From Clitopilus passeckerianus (taxonomy: Eukaryota > Basidiomycota > Agaricomycetes > Agaricales > Entolomataceae), in NCBI GenBank assembly GCA_944990035.1, contig CALYLX010000057.1:248001-312000 (forward strand): 64,000 nt of DNA, in the 5' to 3' direction. The position numbers and the translations under genes were made by a program. Positions 24,587-36,078 of this stretch are shown here, in pieces. Every line of letters starts with the position of its first letter. Position 1 is the stretch's first letter. A model generated the notes under the pieces. That model ran no database searches, had not been told where the DNA came from, and saw nothing but the letters and a program-made list of their open reading frames with translations.

Positions 24587-26684
24587 CTATATCGCCGTCT
24601 CAAGGATTGGTAACGTCAAAACAATACCTTCCCGCCTCGCCACATCCATCACTTCTCCCTGCTTCTGAAGGTATCGTGGCCCAGTCAAAACTTGGTAGTT
24701 CTGCAAATGCCCACTACACGTCAGATGTATCTCCTTCCAATGTCCCTCTTCAATCGCTTGTGCCAATCCCACATCTCCAGGTGTCTCCCACATCGCAGTA
24801 CAAATATAGTCTTCAACCCATAATATAGCACCTGCGGGAAGCGTACCCTTCCTAGCTATCCCTCTATTCGTCAGAATTCCATACGGCGCGGTCAAATGGG
24901 CCAATCTTCGAAGCTCCGAGATACAAGAATCGAGTGCTGACTCCTCATCCTCACTGACTTTCTTAACTTCTACACCGCGTAGTTCGAGGTTCTCCAATGT
25001 CCCTCGAACGCGCAGTAGGAACTCGCGAAATTGGGAATTTGAAAGACACCAGATCCCCTCCAGAAAGAGGTTCGTGAGCGTTGGTGGTTGTTGGGAAGTG
25101 AGATGAAGTAGTTCAGACCCGTAAAGGCGTCCATCTATTAGACGAAGGTCTTTTAAAGAGTAGGGCACCAGGACGTTCTGAGAGTGTTATTAGGAAAGAG
25201 GAACGTCTGAGGGCGTATGAGGCACTCACTCTCAAGTCTTCCCTGTAGCACAATTTCGATTAGCTTTTGATTTCGCTTTCAAGACCACTGAATGCACCAT
25301 GACTTACTCAGACCGGCCTTCCGCCCACCAATTTATTTTCAACCTCCCCAACCTGGACCACTTCTGCGCCACTTTGAGGATCTCACAAAGCGACAGAAGG
25401 GCCCCAGGCATGAAAACTTTCCCTGTTCTATCTTCCTGCTCCGAAACAACACGCAAGAGCTCAACATGTCCCAAAGCTCCCAACGCTTCCATAGCCTCCC
25501 TCAAAAAGGTGTAATCCACAGTAACCTCCCTGAGCTCCGTCGCCGTCCAAAAGAATTCACGTGCCGCATCTGCTGTCAGATTCTCAGCATACCTAGTACC
25601 AAAATACCGGGTGTACCAAAATGCCTCCACAAATTCAAACCTCCATGCCGCGCGTACCCGTTCCGGCTGAGCCTTCAAACAGCGGGTTAGACCTGGGAGA
25701 TTGAGCACTGGAACCCTCCCGCTACCAATAAGGTTCCAGAATAAGTCGAACACTGGGTGTACCCATGATTTCTGGATGAGAGCGTATGAGAGAAGTGGGG
25801 TCGCCCAGTATCTGTCCGTTTGATAGTATGGCCTTACGTCGAGTGCTCGGAGTACGATTTGAGATATGAGGTTCGGAGGGAGGGAAGGTAGCTTCCCGCA
25901 GCTTGAAGCATTAGATGGGGGCGTACGAGGGAGGCGAGGATGGAGAGCGAGGATCCTGATATGATACGTAAGGTCCGCCAATTGATCCAAGAAATAAGGC
26001 CCGAGACTGCCTTGCCGACAATAGAGCCAGTTACATCTCAGCTTAACCAATCTTGCGTACTCCGGTGCTTTAATAGCGTAATTCCGATCATACAGAACCG
26101 TAAACTCGTCCTTATGTAGAAGTGACGAGTGACGAAGAGGAGTGAGGATAAAACACGCATGCTGCTCGTAAAGTGGTAGTAGATCTTCCCGTCGTTCGGC
26201 CACCAGCTCGAGTATGACAGTGACCAAACGATCAGGCGGCACTAGGGCATCCACCTCTTTCTCAGACCGATGGGTTTCATAGAGCGTCCAAGCACTTGGC
26301 GCCTGCTTCAATGGGTCCTTAGGTGGCCTATTCCGAAGCGAAACGTTGTGTTGGCTGAAAACCTTCTTCTCCGTGTCGTAAGAGGTAGGGGCCCAATCGG
26401 TTACAACGGGCTGAGGTTAGAAAGCTCACGTCAGCCCTTTGTTGAAGCTCGTAGGTACGGTAGATACCCACCTCCCCATTCGCATCCCACATCGAATCGC
26501 TCACGACAACCAACCTCACTCCGTCAAACCTCCTCCAGCCATCCTTGTCCAAACTCAACGATATATAGTGAGTCGGAACAAGTCTTGGCACCTCTCCACG
26601 TCGTTCGACGCGGAGGTTATAAAATATGCCAAATTTCTCTGTGGGATCCGAGTGCTTAGAGCTGTCGTCGAGAGGATTAGACAT
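24587..26684 (-). CDS. F-box-like/LRR-like protein, intact copy
   Basis: Four exons (26472-26684, 25308-26410, 25230-25242, 24587-25177), 639 aa, all joins in frame with GT-AG ends; exon 3 is only 13 nt. The N-terminal domain holds PTHYISLSLDKDGWRRFDGVRL. An F-box-like block lies near 245-296 (LPSLPPNLISQIVLRALD ... LLSYALIQKSWVHPVFDLFW), in the middle of the protein rather than the N-terminus. The C-terminal part has leucine-rich, LRR-like strands (LKDLRLIDGRL, LTNLFLEGI, LENLELRGVEV). F-box proteins usually recruit substrates to SCF ubiquitin ligases; here that role is inferred from weak similarity. Broken paralogs are at 48.1-50.1 kb and 54.1-56.2 kb. Confidence 0.75.
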
Positions 26685-26925
26685 CAGCACTTCAGTTTCA
26701 TGATTGGAGTCAAGGCGCAGTCAGGCCGAGGGCCGAGGTTAGCTGGGCCTGTTGTGGCTGTTCCCCGACCCGATCTCCGAAGCCAACTCAATCTTTCGGC
26801 GACACCACACCCTCAGCCGAAGCGTTAGCTTGTTGAGAGTTTGTTGTGAAAGGCAAGTAAAAGGTCCAACCAAATACAGATAGACTCTGCTGACTGCCTC
26901 CGCTACAGTATTTAAATATCTTCGC

Positions 26926-27829
26926 TCACTGAGTACAAATTACACGTAGGAGACTAGATGAGCCAGTGGAGACGGAAGTGAGAACCTTGTTGTTCTGCTC
27001 GATATCAATGACGGGGCATTGGGACGGGACGACAGTCGTGCCAGAATTGGTAGTGGCCATGGCATTGCTGAAGGTAACGGTTCCGAAGTTGGCAAAAGGG
27101 ACCAGCCCTCCATTTTCCTCGAAGTCCTCAACGATCCACTCAGCATTCTGCTCGCAGAGAGCGGCCGAGGAGGTGAGAGACTTGGAGACAGTCTTTCCGG
27201 TCGTCTTATTCGTGATGAAGGCGGTGCCAGCCTTGGTGGTGGAGGCGGTGACGGTGACGGTAATGACATCGCCAGCGCTGATAGAGATACCAGAGAAGTC
27301 GTACGCATAATCGGGGTACCATTCGTACCAAGCTATACAGATTCGGTGTAAGTTTAGTGAGCAAGTTGAGTCTGGAGTACTGACCGTCATAAGAGACCCT
27401 GCCGCTAGAAATGGTGAAATCGACACCAGTCTGGAGGATAGCGTTACCGCAAGTATCACCGTCTATAGCAACCCAGGCAGAGGCTGCACCAAAGCTTTGA
27501 ACAGAGACGGCTTTGGGTGTTGGGACGGTGAAGGTGCCAGTAACAGAATTGACGGTTCCATATTCAAAATACCGAGAGATTGTACGTATTCGTCGAGAGA
27601 GCAGTCATACAGATGAATAATCACAGGCGACGCCAGCCCAGTTCGAGCTATATTCAACGTTGGAGACATGGCTCGCAGCGACCTCCAGGCTGCTGGCAGT
27701 GCGGTTGATAGGCTGGGACTGACGATTGGCACGTCAGCGTTCAAGACGAGCGGCCAAACGCTCAGAAGAGGTAGGGGTGGCAAAGGCACCAGCAGCAAGC
27801 AGGCCAGCGATAGCGAGGCTGACTTTCAT
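26926..27829 (-). pseudogene. Glutamic peptidase (eqolisin, family G1), broken
   Basis: Secreted acid endopeptidase family. The ATG at 27829 begins a signal peptide (MKVSLAIAGLLAAGAFA), followed by a propeptide and SNWAGV. The mature core is clear: VTGTFTVPTP, AILQTGVDF with the likely catalytic Gln, and after an intron (GTCAGT...GTATAG) WYEWYPDYAYDFSGI, LCEQNAEWIVEDFE with the likely catalytic Glu, and FANFGTVTFSNA, as in scytalidoglutamic peptidase. Two TGA codons interrupt the frame, at 27734-27736 just after the signal peptide and at 27605-27607 after SNWAGVACDYSSV; no GT-AG intron removes either. The catalytic half is still open, so the damage is recent or there are sequence errors. Confidence 0.8.
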
Positions 27830-29707
27830 TTCGAGATAGAAAGTTGTGCGCACGTCTGTAAAGATTCGAGAGACCTTGTTCATTCAAAGGGGAACCTGGT
27901 GACCTTTATACTGTGTTGTCGATAAACATACGGCTCATCATTTGAAGAGATTGTACTATGTTCTCAATTGAATGGACCGTGCTCAACGCTTGCCGTCAGT
28001 GACTTGAGGTAAGAATAGAGCAGTTATAAATAGAGACCTATCAGAGGGAGGGAGGAACCCACGAGACGCATGCACCGTATATGTTGGACATCCAGAGCCG
28101 TCAATAAGATCTCGTTACATGCGGCTGGTACCTGATAGAATCAAGTGAAAGATATATTCAGGCAGGTGATAGCCCGGAAGGGATACACTCGATGTGATAG
28201 CGAATGTTCAATTGGGAAGCAGAGAAAGCTGTAGATGTGGAAGGAAGGCCCGAGAAGACAGCTTTCTTGGATGAGACTAGCCACAAGTGATCTTCGATTG
28301 TGAAGCGACGAGAATTCAAGGTGCGGAGCCAAAAGTAATTGACATAGCCGACTTCTATAGGTGTCCGTGAGGTCATATCCGGCGAATCTGCATCGCTCTT
28401 TTCATAACAAGACCAGCGTAACCAACAACTTGAACGACATGTGGACCTGCTGTGGCATATTTTTGGCGCTCTGTTTGGTTTGGAGGGGTTAGCCAAATAA
28501 TCCATGCCGATTCTTGGCCGGGCTCGCGACTTGGGGGTGAAATAACATCGTCGACGTTTTCTTTCTCGCCTCCTCAACACTACCTCATGTCGCGCCAACC
28601 CATTTAAACCACAATCACAATACAAAATGGCACCCCGAAACGACGAACTGGCGCTGTGATGCGCCAATTGTTGTCATTCAAGTTGGGTTTGCAGCAAGTT
28701 TCCAGGCACTTTTCGATATAACTGATATCATTGCCAGGTCTGTCGTCGCTTTCTTGGCCCAGCGCATGTACTGATCCATACGTCACAGAGAAATTGGAGA
28801 TGCCTAGTCTGCCGTTTCCCTGGTAGCAGGACATTCAAGCCAGTGCACCACAACCTGCCGGCATGCTTCACCCCCGTACTCCTCCATATGGCTGTCGACC
28901 CCCATCGTCCGTCATGCTTGCGTTCGTCTCCACCCAAACCATCCCACAAAACGAGATCTTGCCTTCCCTCGCTGGCCAACGTACAGGACAGAATTATCAG
29001 CGCCAGTTCTACCCTTGAAGCTTGAAAAGTCAAGTCCGACGAACATACCGAACGTCTTGCGCTCGTCCAATCCCTTCCTGGTCATCTCTTGCCTACGCAA
29101 CATGGCTTAGGGACCGACACATTTTTTTGCCCCTGATGCACTCTCTGGCAATCTTCATATGATGGTCCTGGCCTGGGTCGAAGTTAGTGGATCCGGGGAA
29201 GCTCTCAGCTGTGTGGCCTTATCGTAGCAAATTCCAACATGTGCACACTGCCGCTTATCACTCGTTACAAGGGCAAATTTGGAAGCGTACAAGCGTATGA
29301 GGTCCCTTCGCCCTCTTGTCAACTGAAAACCTGAACGTCAAGATTCAACCTCAGCGCACGGCTCCATTTCCATCCACATAGTAGTCACATTCGCGTACCT
29401 CAACCTTCTGAGGCGATGCTCGAAGATGAAAATTCGCCGTTCGTCGTTGGTGTCGTCGGGAACACTGGCAATGCCCATTCTTGTTCTGCTCACCAAAATG
29501 TGTAACCCGGCCTGGACGAAGAGGGAGAAGAGGGATGGGAAAGTCAATCACCCGAACCCCGTAGAGGGGTAAGTTTGCCTCTCCTCAGTACGATGTCATT
29601 ATCGCAGTTTACCGAGGAAGAATACTTGCAGTTATACTTCAATTCTGGAATATTTTTACCATACGGTGTGATGAAAGACTTTTATTGTAACCCACACCCA
29701 GGTGCAC
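27830..29707. other. No supported gene
   Basis: Upstream of the broken peptidase and downstream of terpene synthase 1. Frames such as 28158-28667 minus and 28728-29033 minus have no recognisable motif or paralog in the window. Confidence 0.4.
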
Positions 29708-30915
29708 CTATGAGCTGCCGTGTACCATATACCCTTCCAAGACCTCCGCGTCTGATTTGGCGTAATGCAATGGCACCGTGATGTCAAGGTCATTATATCT
29801 CCCGCATTGTCTGGACCACGTGATGTTTCCCGATAAAAACAACTGTAACCCATCATATACGTACTTCTCAACCAGCTTGACCTCCTTGTCTTCATACTCT
29901 GCCGTGACCCCTTCTATAATTTTTCTGGCCATCTCGACAAACCTGTGCTCGATGTCCAACAGCTCAGCTTCGAGATCCTTCATCGCGTTAGCTAGGCTGA
30001 TCCCGTTCTTAGACGCGTAAAAGACCACCGTATTCGGACAATCCAACTTGATACCGAACGCTGCTTTCGTCTGAATGTCGTTGAGCTCCTTCCTGAGAGA
30101 CCATAGGTCGTTGACATAGACACCATGGACGCAAGCCAAGTCCTCCAAGGCTTTGACATCAGGGCGCGAAAGGATCTCAGGAGGTATGTCGAGGAGCATT
30201 GCCCAACGAAGAAACGGCCACATGAGGCTGAAACCAAGGAGTCAGCTACTTGTGTGCCCCATCTAAATCCGGGACGTCACCTACTAAGCAGCAATTTCGG
30301 CCTTCCGAAAGTCTAGCCAGTCGTTCATGGTTTCATAGACTTGGGGAGCTTTTTGGGCTCGATGTGTGAACACGACCTTCAGCCAGACGGCGGTCATGTC
30401 CATGACTTTGCAAAATAACTTTCGTGCGTCGTCATTGCCGGCGTTGAGACAACGCTCGTGTATATCGTAGATCGTTCTTTCCATGGAGCTGGCTTTATCC
30501 GGCTGGACGGTGCCTTGAAGTAAATGAATGATGCGAGTGAAGTCTTGAGACTGTGAAGCAGTATTTTTGAAGTCAGATATGCAACATACAGCCCGAAAGA
30601 ATAATCATATCTAACCTCGACTCTTTGATGTTCAAATGTATCGTCCAGCCAGTGCCAGATAGTGAACCACGTCGACGCTACCTCGAAAAGGTTGTCGTTA
30701 GCCTCAGGAATGAAGTATCCAAGGATAGTATGCATCTGCATCTTGAGGTAACTCTGCCGAGCTCCTTCGGAAGGCCAGTGGAGATGCTCGTCAATGTAGG
30801 CGATAATATGATCGGCGATTTCCCCAGATTTAGGATGAATTCTGGACGGAAAGATGGATTGAAAAGCTGGCTTAAGCTGTTCCAGCTCTTCCCTGGTAAG
30901 AGGTGGAATCTCCAT
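29708..30915 (-). CDS. Terpene synthase 1 (fungal sesquiterpene synthase type)
   Basis: Class I terpene cyclase expected to ionise farnesyl diphosphate and cyclise it; the product cannot be predicted. Exons 30616-30915, 30285-30550 and 29708-30227 give 361 aa. The exon 2 donor is the GTAGGT inside TTAGTAGGTG; using it removes an apparent tandem TAG and gives AEIAAYLMWPFLRW. The aspartate-rich motif is D91-D92-T-F-E95, and the NSE motif is NDLWSLRKE at 228-236. The terminal R-Y pair is at 332-333, and length is normal for the class. The start is the ATG before EIPPLTREEL; an upstream exon is possible. Neighbours include no obvious tailoring enzyme. Confidence 0.85.
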
Positions 30916-31613
30916 GATGAGGACGATGGGGATCAGAACCTCCAATGCCAGCCTACTTATAGAGTGATCATTAATGATGGTCGACGACATCCTGCATTCA
31001 TCTTGGGATCGAATCCGGGGTATGACCAATTCTTGGGGATTGGGAAGGTGTTCTCTTCGCTTCCATTCATGAAGTAGACGCTACAAGGTCGCATTTCAAG
31101 CTACCTGTCCTACCAGTGTCGTGCCAACAATTAGCGACCGGCATTGAAATTTGAAGTTTTGGCGGACATGATGCGGAATTCCAAGCTAGCCATTCCAGAT
31201 CCGGAGAGCGAATTTCTTTATTCAATGACTCGAATTGATATCGAAGACGGGAGTCAAACTGGACAAACCTCAGGTCCAAGTTAATGATCTGATAAACAAA
31301 TGACAACTGCGGAAAGATAGGTGCGAATAAACGATCCCGCTTCACTTTGTAGCTTAAGCCCTAGAACTTATTCCGATCCGGACTCCCGAAATTATCATGT
31401 ACCACGCCACTGAAGTGGACAGGACGAACGCACCAGAAGTAGGTGCCACATGCGATGGAACTATACCATTGGAAAAAACCGAACGAGTATGGTATAGCCA
31501 GGTAGCGGACGCAAGATAACGAATTAATTACTAAGAAATTCATTAACTAGCACACAATCAGAGTCAAATTCCCGCCGCGGCAATTACGAATAACTTTGGT
31601 TACTCTTCGACCC
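30916..31613. other. Intergenic, terpene synthase 1 upstream region
   Basis: Lies between the terpene synthase 1 start and the PDH E1 alpha stop, both on the minus strand. It should contain the terpene synthase promoter. I see no coding feature. Confidence 0.4.
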
Positions 31614-33329
31614 TCAATAGTAATGAATCTACCCCACACTCACACATCAGCTTCCTCTCTATTAACTCACCTCCTCCCTCTCCCTCCCCCTCCTCCACGT
31701 CTTCCCAGCCCCATCAGCATACACGTCTGTCCATAACTCCTCCACCTCCGGTTCAGGTGACTTCTTCGCTTCTTCCACCGCCTCATCCACCACCCTCTTC
31801 GCCTCCTTATCGATTTCCTGTCATAAGGGAGGGAGGTTAGTCGAGTTCCGATCGGTGTCGAGAACAGAAGGCGAATGGAAAGATGTAGAATTTTCGTATC
31901 CAGCGAACGGAAACGATTCCAAAATTGAAGGAGGAAAGGAAGACCTTGGGAACCGTCGGAACGCACCTTCAACTCCCCCTCCGCAACCAACCCCCACTCC
32001 TCCAACCATTGTCCCAGCCCCCGGATGGGGTCCTGCGTGTTCCGCATATCTTTCACTTCGTCTTTTGTGCGGTAGGTCGTTCCTGGGTCTGACATCCTGC
32101 ATTGCGTTCGGGGTTTATTAGTTTAGCATCGAGTCATGGAGGGAATGTACGAGGCGGAAGAGGGGAAGAAGAGAGAACGGGAGAGATGGAATGAGCGAAA
32201 GATGGAAGAGAGGCAAGAGAGGACGAGGGAAGAGCGGAGGAAAGAAAGGGAGAAAGGAAAAGGGCAATGGCACTCACGAATGCCCCGCATATCTATACGT
32301 CACAAACTCCAACAATATCGGTCCCTTCCCTTCTTCTAGTATCCACTTCCGTGCGTAGGACGCAGCTTGGATGACCGCGAGTGGGTTCATCGCGTTTACC
32401 TGGTCGGGTTTACTCTTACCTAAATCCCATTTGAGCGAAGAGACCGAGAACCGCACCTGAAACCCAGGGATCCTATCCCCCCTCGTATAATACTCCGGAT
32501 TCGCACTCGCCCTCTCCGCAGAAGTGCCCATCCCGTATTTGTTGTTCTCCACGATGTAGATTATCGGGAGGTTCCATAGCTTCGCCATATTCAAAGCCTC
32601 CGCAACCTGTCCCTGATTCGCAGCTCCGTCGCCAAAAAGACAAACCGTTGCCTTCTCCTCTCCTTTCCTTCTATATCTTTCCGCCAAAGCAATCCCAGTC
32701 CCAATCGGCACATGCGCGCCCACAATCCCATGTCCACCCCGAAAAGTCTCAGTGAACATATGCATCGACCCGCCTTTCCCTTTCGATATCCCTCCCTTTC
32801 GGCCTAGTAATTCGGCGAGGACTTGGACGATGGAGCCACCACGGAGGGGGATGAAGGGGTGGCAGCGGTAGGCTGTTATGAGGAGGTCGGAAGGGGAGAG
32901 AACGTGTGTGAGGCCGGTTGAGATTGCTTCCTGTTTCGTCATCGAATAAGATAGGGAGGTAAGCGAAGGAGGAGAGAAGGAAGGAAACGGACGCACCTGC
33001 CCAATACTCAAATGACAAAACCCCCTAACCAACTGTTCCCGATACATACTCTCCGCAGCCATCTCCATCCTCCGCATCGTTCGCATTTCTTTGTACATCC
33101 CTACCAATTCGTCTTTCGTCACGGTAAGAGTCGAAGGAGGTGGATCACATTTGAAAGTATGGAACGTCTCCTCGTGTAGCTTCACCTCGAATGGCTCCGA
33201 AGGGTGGGCTGAGCCAAGTAGAGAAGTGGAGTTTGCGGCAGTTTGGACGAGGCGGCGGTGGTGACACAGAGTGAGCAGGGGAGATTGGCGGAGGGATAGG
33301 ATGGGTCTTGGTGGCTTTGGGACGAACAT
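31614..33329 (-). CDS. PDA1: Pyruvate dehydrogenase E1 component subunit alpha, mitochondrial
   Basis: Alpha subunit of the E1 decarboxylase of the mitochondrial pyruvate dehydrogenase complex. Exons 32997-33329, 32457-32930, 32278-32399, 31967-32096, 31671-31817 and 31614-31628 give 406 aa. The N-terminus (MFVPKPPRPILSLRQ..HHRRLVQTAAN) is an Arg-rich mitochondrial presequence. Core motifs: CHLSIGQEAI, GKGGSMHMF, the thiamine-diphosphate motif GDGAANQG from about residue 211 through VENN, YGMGTS, and the phosphorylation loop YAGHSMSDPGTTYR spanning exons 3-4. The C-terminus is RGREREEIHYY if a 42-nt intron leads to a 15-nt last exon; without it the protein ends EEVS. The family usually ends REREEVH plus aromatic residues, favouring splicing. 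Confidence 0.95.
32097..32277 (-). repeat. Long pyrimidine-rich intron of the PDH E1 alpha gene
   Basis: This 181-nt intron is much longer than the others in the gene. From about 32135 to 32266 it is almost purely purine on the plus strand, so C/T on the coding strand, in imperfect GGAAGA/GAGA repeats. It may reflect repeat expansion next to the 3' part of the intron. Confidence 0.6.
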
Positions 33330-34572
33330 GGTCGTCGAAGTTGACTTTGGAGAGAGCACTTGAGGATGTGCTATGATGTCATGCCTGACCGTGCTCTTTG
33401 GAGGAGTTGGGATCCGGGGTGCGATGTTGGTTCCGTGACGTGGGTGGGGAAAAGGTACGGGGATGAGTGAGATTGGTAAAGGGAGACGCGATGATGGTTG
33501 TCGACGATGAGAAGGTAAGCGTGTGTCCCACGTTCAGACTTTTGGCTTGCTTTTCGTTTGGTGCCCTCTTCTCTCAATCTCTACGTCCATTCCTCGATGG
33601 ACTTCGACACGCCCTGGAACGTCTCTCAGACTCGGGCATCCTTATTTACTTGAGGTAGAGGATTCGGATAGAAATAGCCCTACTGCGAGCAGAGCCGACC
33701 CCGGCTACTGCAACTTTGTTGGTTTGCTGCGAGAGGCACAATCCTCATCCATCTTCGACCAAAAAACAAACACCTCCTCCATCACCCACTTCGTCAAGCA
33801 GGCACTGGCACTGGCACTTATGTCACTCGAGTCAGCTCGAGCTCCATCCATCCTACGATCCGACAATCCACATCCAACTCCAAGCCATAGCGCAAAATCT
33901 GTGCCTTCATCCTCCCACCAGGTGATCTACTTGAACACTGGGGAAAGAAGAAGCCCAGATACGTCTGGACCCGTCACAATCTCCCAATGATTTTCGTGTT
34001 ACGTGGAGAACACCTGGACCGTCTTCTACGTCTGCCTTCCTCGTCTATCAAGTACCCTTACACATATCTCGTCAAAGCTCCAGTTTCCAAGCTTCCTATC
34101 CTTTACCACCTACGTTCGTTCACTTCCTCGCGGCGGTGCCCTACTTGAACCTGGACCCTGGACGTTCGTTCTCGTTGGGCTTTCTCCCATCAAGACTCTT
34201 GTAAACGGAAGTGGGGGAGGGGACGGAAGACATGGGTCTTACCGAAAGAGGAACGAGACATGTAGAGAGCGCGTGAATTGGGGATGGCTTTTTCGAGAGA
34301 CCAAGCTCAAGGCCGGATACGCACAAGACTCACCTCGAGTTCATGACAGCACTCCATACCCTCAACTCACCGCTACCTCCCACCCCATACTCTACTACCC
34401 GCGGCGAGAAAGGAGACGAGTTGGATTTTGACCCAGCCTTCGGATGCCTTCCCCTTCCTCTACACATCCCCCCGCAACCGGCCTAAAAGTGCCAAGTGGG
34501 ATACCTTGGCATCACATTCAAATAAACGAATGCATTTTCCAGGCACTGGCTGGCACTCGAGCCTCGTGCAAC
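33330..34572. other. Upstream region of PDH E1 alpha; no supported gene
   Basis: Several plus-strand frames (for example 33523-33990 and 34003-34431) lack recognisable domains. The proximal part should hold the PDH E1 alpha promoter. Confidence 0.4.
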
Positions 34573-35918
34573 AGTGCGTGTAGACGCGTTGTAATATAAC
34601 CAGCAATTAGTGGAAAAAGGTATTACAATATCTCTAGCGACTTTTGGGAATTATAGTGTGTATCCAATGAGTAGCTACATCGAATAAATACTATAATTCC
34701 TACCCAGATGACTTCAATGACAATTTCTGCCCGAATAAAATCCTGCTGAGCCCCATTATAATTGCACTTAATCCCTTCGCGGCCGCATTATAATTTGAAT
34801 ACGTAACATCGGGGGCGGGGGTCATTGACTCGGCAATCCGGTCCTACTATCCGAAAACTCAGAATTCACTAATTCTCCTACGCCTTATTGCATGCCCCCA
34901 GCACGCTACATTTTGCTCCGAATCCGTGCTATTACTAGTTAACCAGATCCTAAAGTAAGTCCGGAAGACGCGGCGAAATGTTCATGATTGAACTCCCGCT
35001 TGATCGACGATGCCGAACGTAAGCCTATTGGCCGCACAGTGAGCGGCTGACTTCTGCCGATAGACCAATCAATGAACAATCCTACTCCGACGAACTCCGA
35101 GGTCCAGCAAGAATTCGGTTGTATTGTATTACTTATCCAGCTGCAAATACCTAACGTAGACACATTATAAAGCACTAATAGAGTCATATACTATACATAC
35201 ACTGTAAATCAGAGCCATCCGCGGCCCAATCTGCGATATTGAAAAGGTCAGACCAAACTCGAAAGATCGGTAGGGTTTTCTATACATTCCATGATCAAAG
35301 TCATGTTCGACGCTGAACTCCACCAACCAAGGGGAAGAATATATATCAACAGCCAGAAATAGAGAGAGCAGTAAGACTCATTGCCTTTTATCATCACTTA
35401 TCTCTACTCTCTGTCGTCACTGGCTTTCTGTACGAAAGAACGCGGTCTTTGTGTACCATGTATTGAGCATTTGGAAAGAAAGGGTATCCGCTCGCTATTT
35501 TTGCGCCGGCTAGAGCATAGACCGACCAATACAAGACCCTTCGAAAACTTTGTAGTATTCTCCATCAAAAAGAGACGGCCCGGCTTGAGGAGCGAGGAAA
35601 AACAACAGGTAGAGAAAGTTGCAACGACGGGGAATCGAACCCTTGAGTGCCAAAAATGAGCGACCGTACTAAAACCACTAAGCCAAATGGCCATTGTATG
35701 GATTACTTGACATAATCTGATCAGTCCGTAATCGACCAGACCTGAATTATAAACCGGAAATCTTGCCATCTGCGTTATAATGGGCGTCATATCACCGATT
35801 GCGGGTGTAACAATCATATGTGTATTATAATACGTTAACTAAATCAGCTCAGGGGGGCCGTATTGTAATACCATTTTCCACCAATTGCTGGATGTATTAC
35901 AAAACGACTACACGGACT
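34573..35918. mobile_element. Non-autonomous DNA element with 58-bp terminal inverted repeats
   Basis: 34573-34630 and 35861-35918 are inverted copies matching at 50 of 58 positions, both with a GTGTAG-type outer part and an inner part ending GGTATTACAATA. The 1.35-kb interior has no coding capacity, is AT-rich in patches with a recurring ATTATAAT-like motif (about 34655, 34688, 34758, 34788, 35744, 35777, 35823), and carries a tRNA-like relic. No clear target-site duplication is visible, so exact ends are uncertain. It resembles a MITE-like or deletion-derivative DNA transposon; the superfamily is unknown. Confidence 0.7.
35620..35693 (-). other. tRNA-like relic (pol III A and B boxes)
   Basis: On the minus strand an A box TGGCTTAGTGG (35675-35685) and a B box GGTTCGATTCC (35631-35641) are spaced exactly as positions 8 and 52 of a tRNA. 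The would-be acceptor arms (GGCCATT and TCGTTGC) do not pair, and the D, anticodon and T stems pair poorly. It is therefore not a functional tRNA, but a tRNA pseudogene or the head of a tRNA-derived SINE. Confidence 0.5.
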
Positions 35919-36078
35919 CCTCCCTCGAGAGCCCCGACTGGTGGAATTTATAGGCGAGCTACGTTCTCGTAAAATCCCATACACTGACAGTGATAAGGAA
36001 CATACGCTGTCTCTCTCGCCTGCCAGTGGCTTGCGGCGGGAACCTCGCTATGACCTCTTGAGCGATGTGTTCCGGTTT

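Noticed and set aside
30280..30292. Premature tandem stop (TAGTAG) in terpene synthase 1
   Set aside because: The GTAGGT donor within this sequence places both stops in the intron and gives a clean in-frame join.
35620..35693. Functional tRNA gene
   Set aside because: A and B boxes fit, but acceptor, D, anticodon and T stems do not pair.
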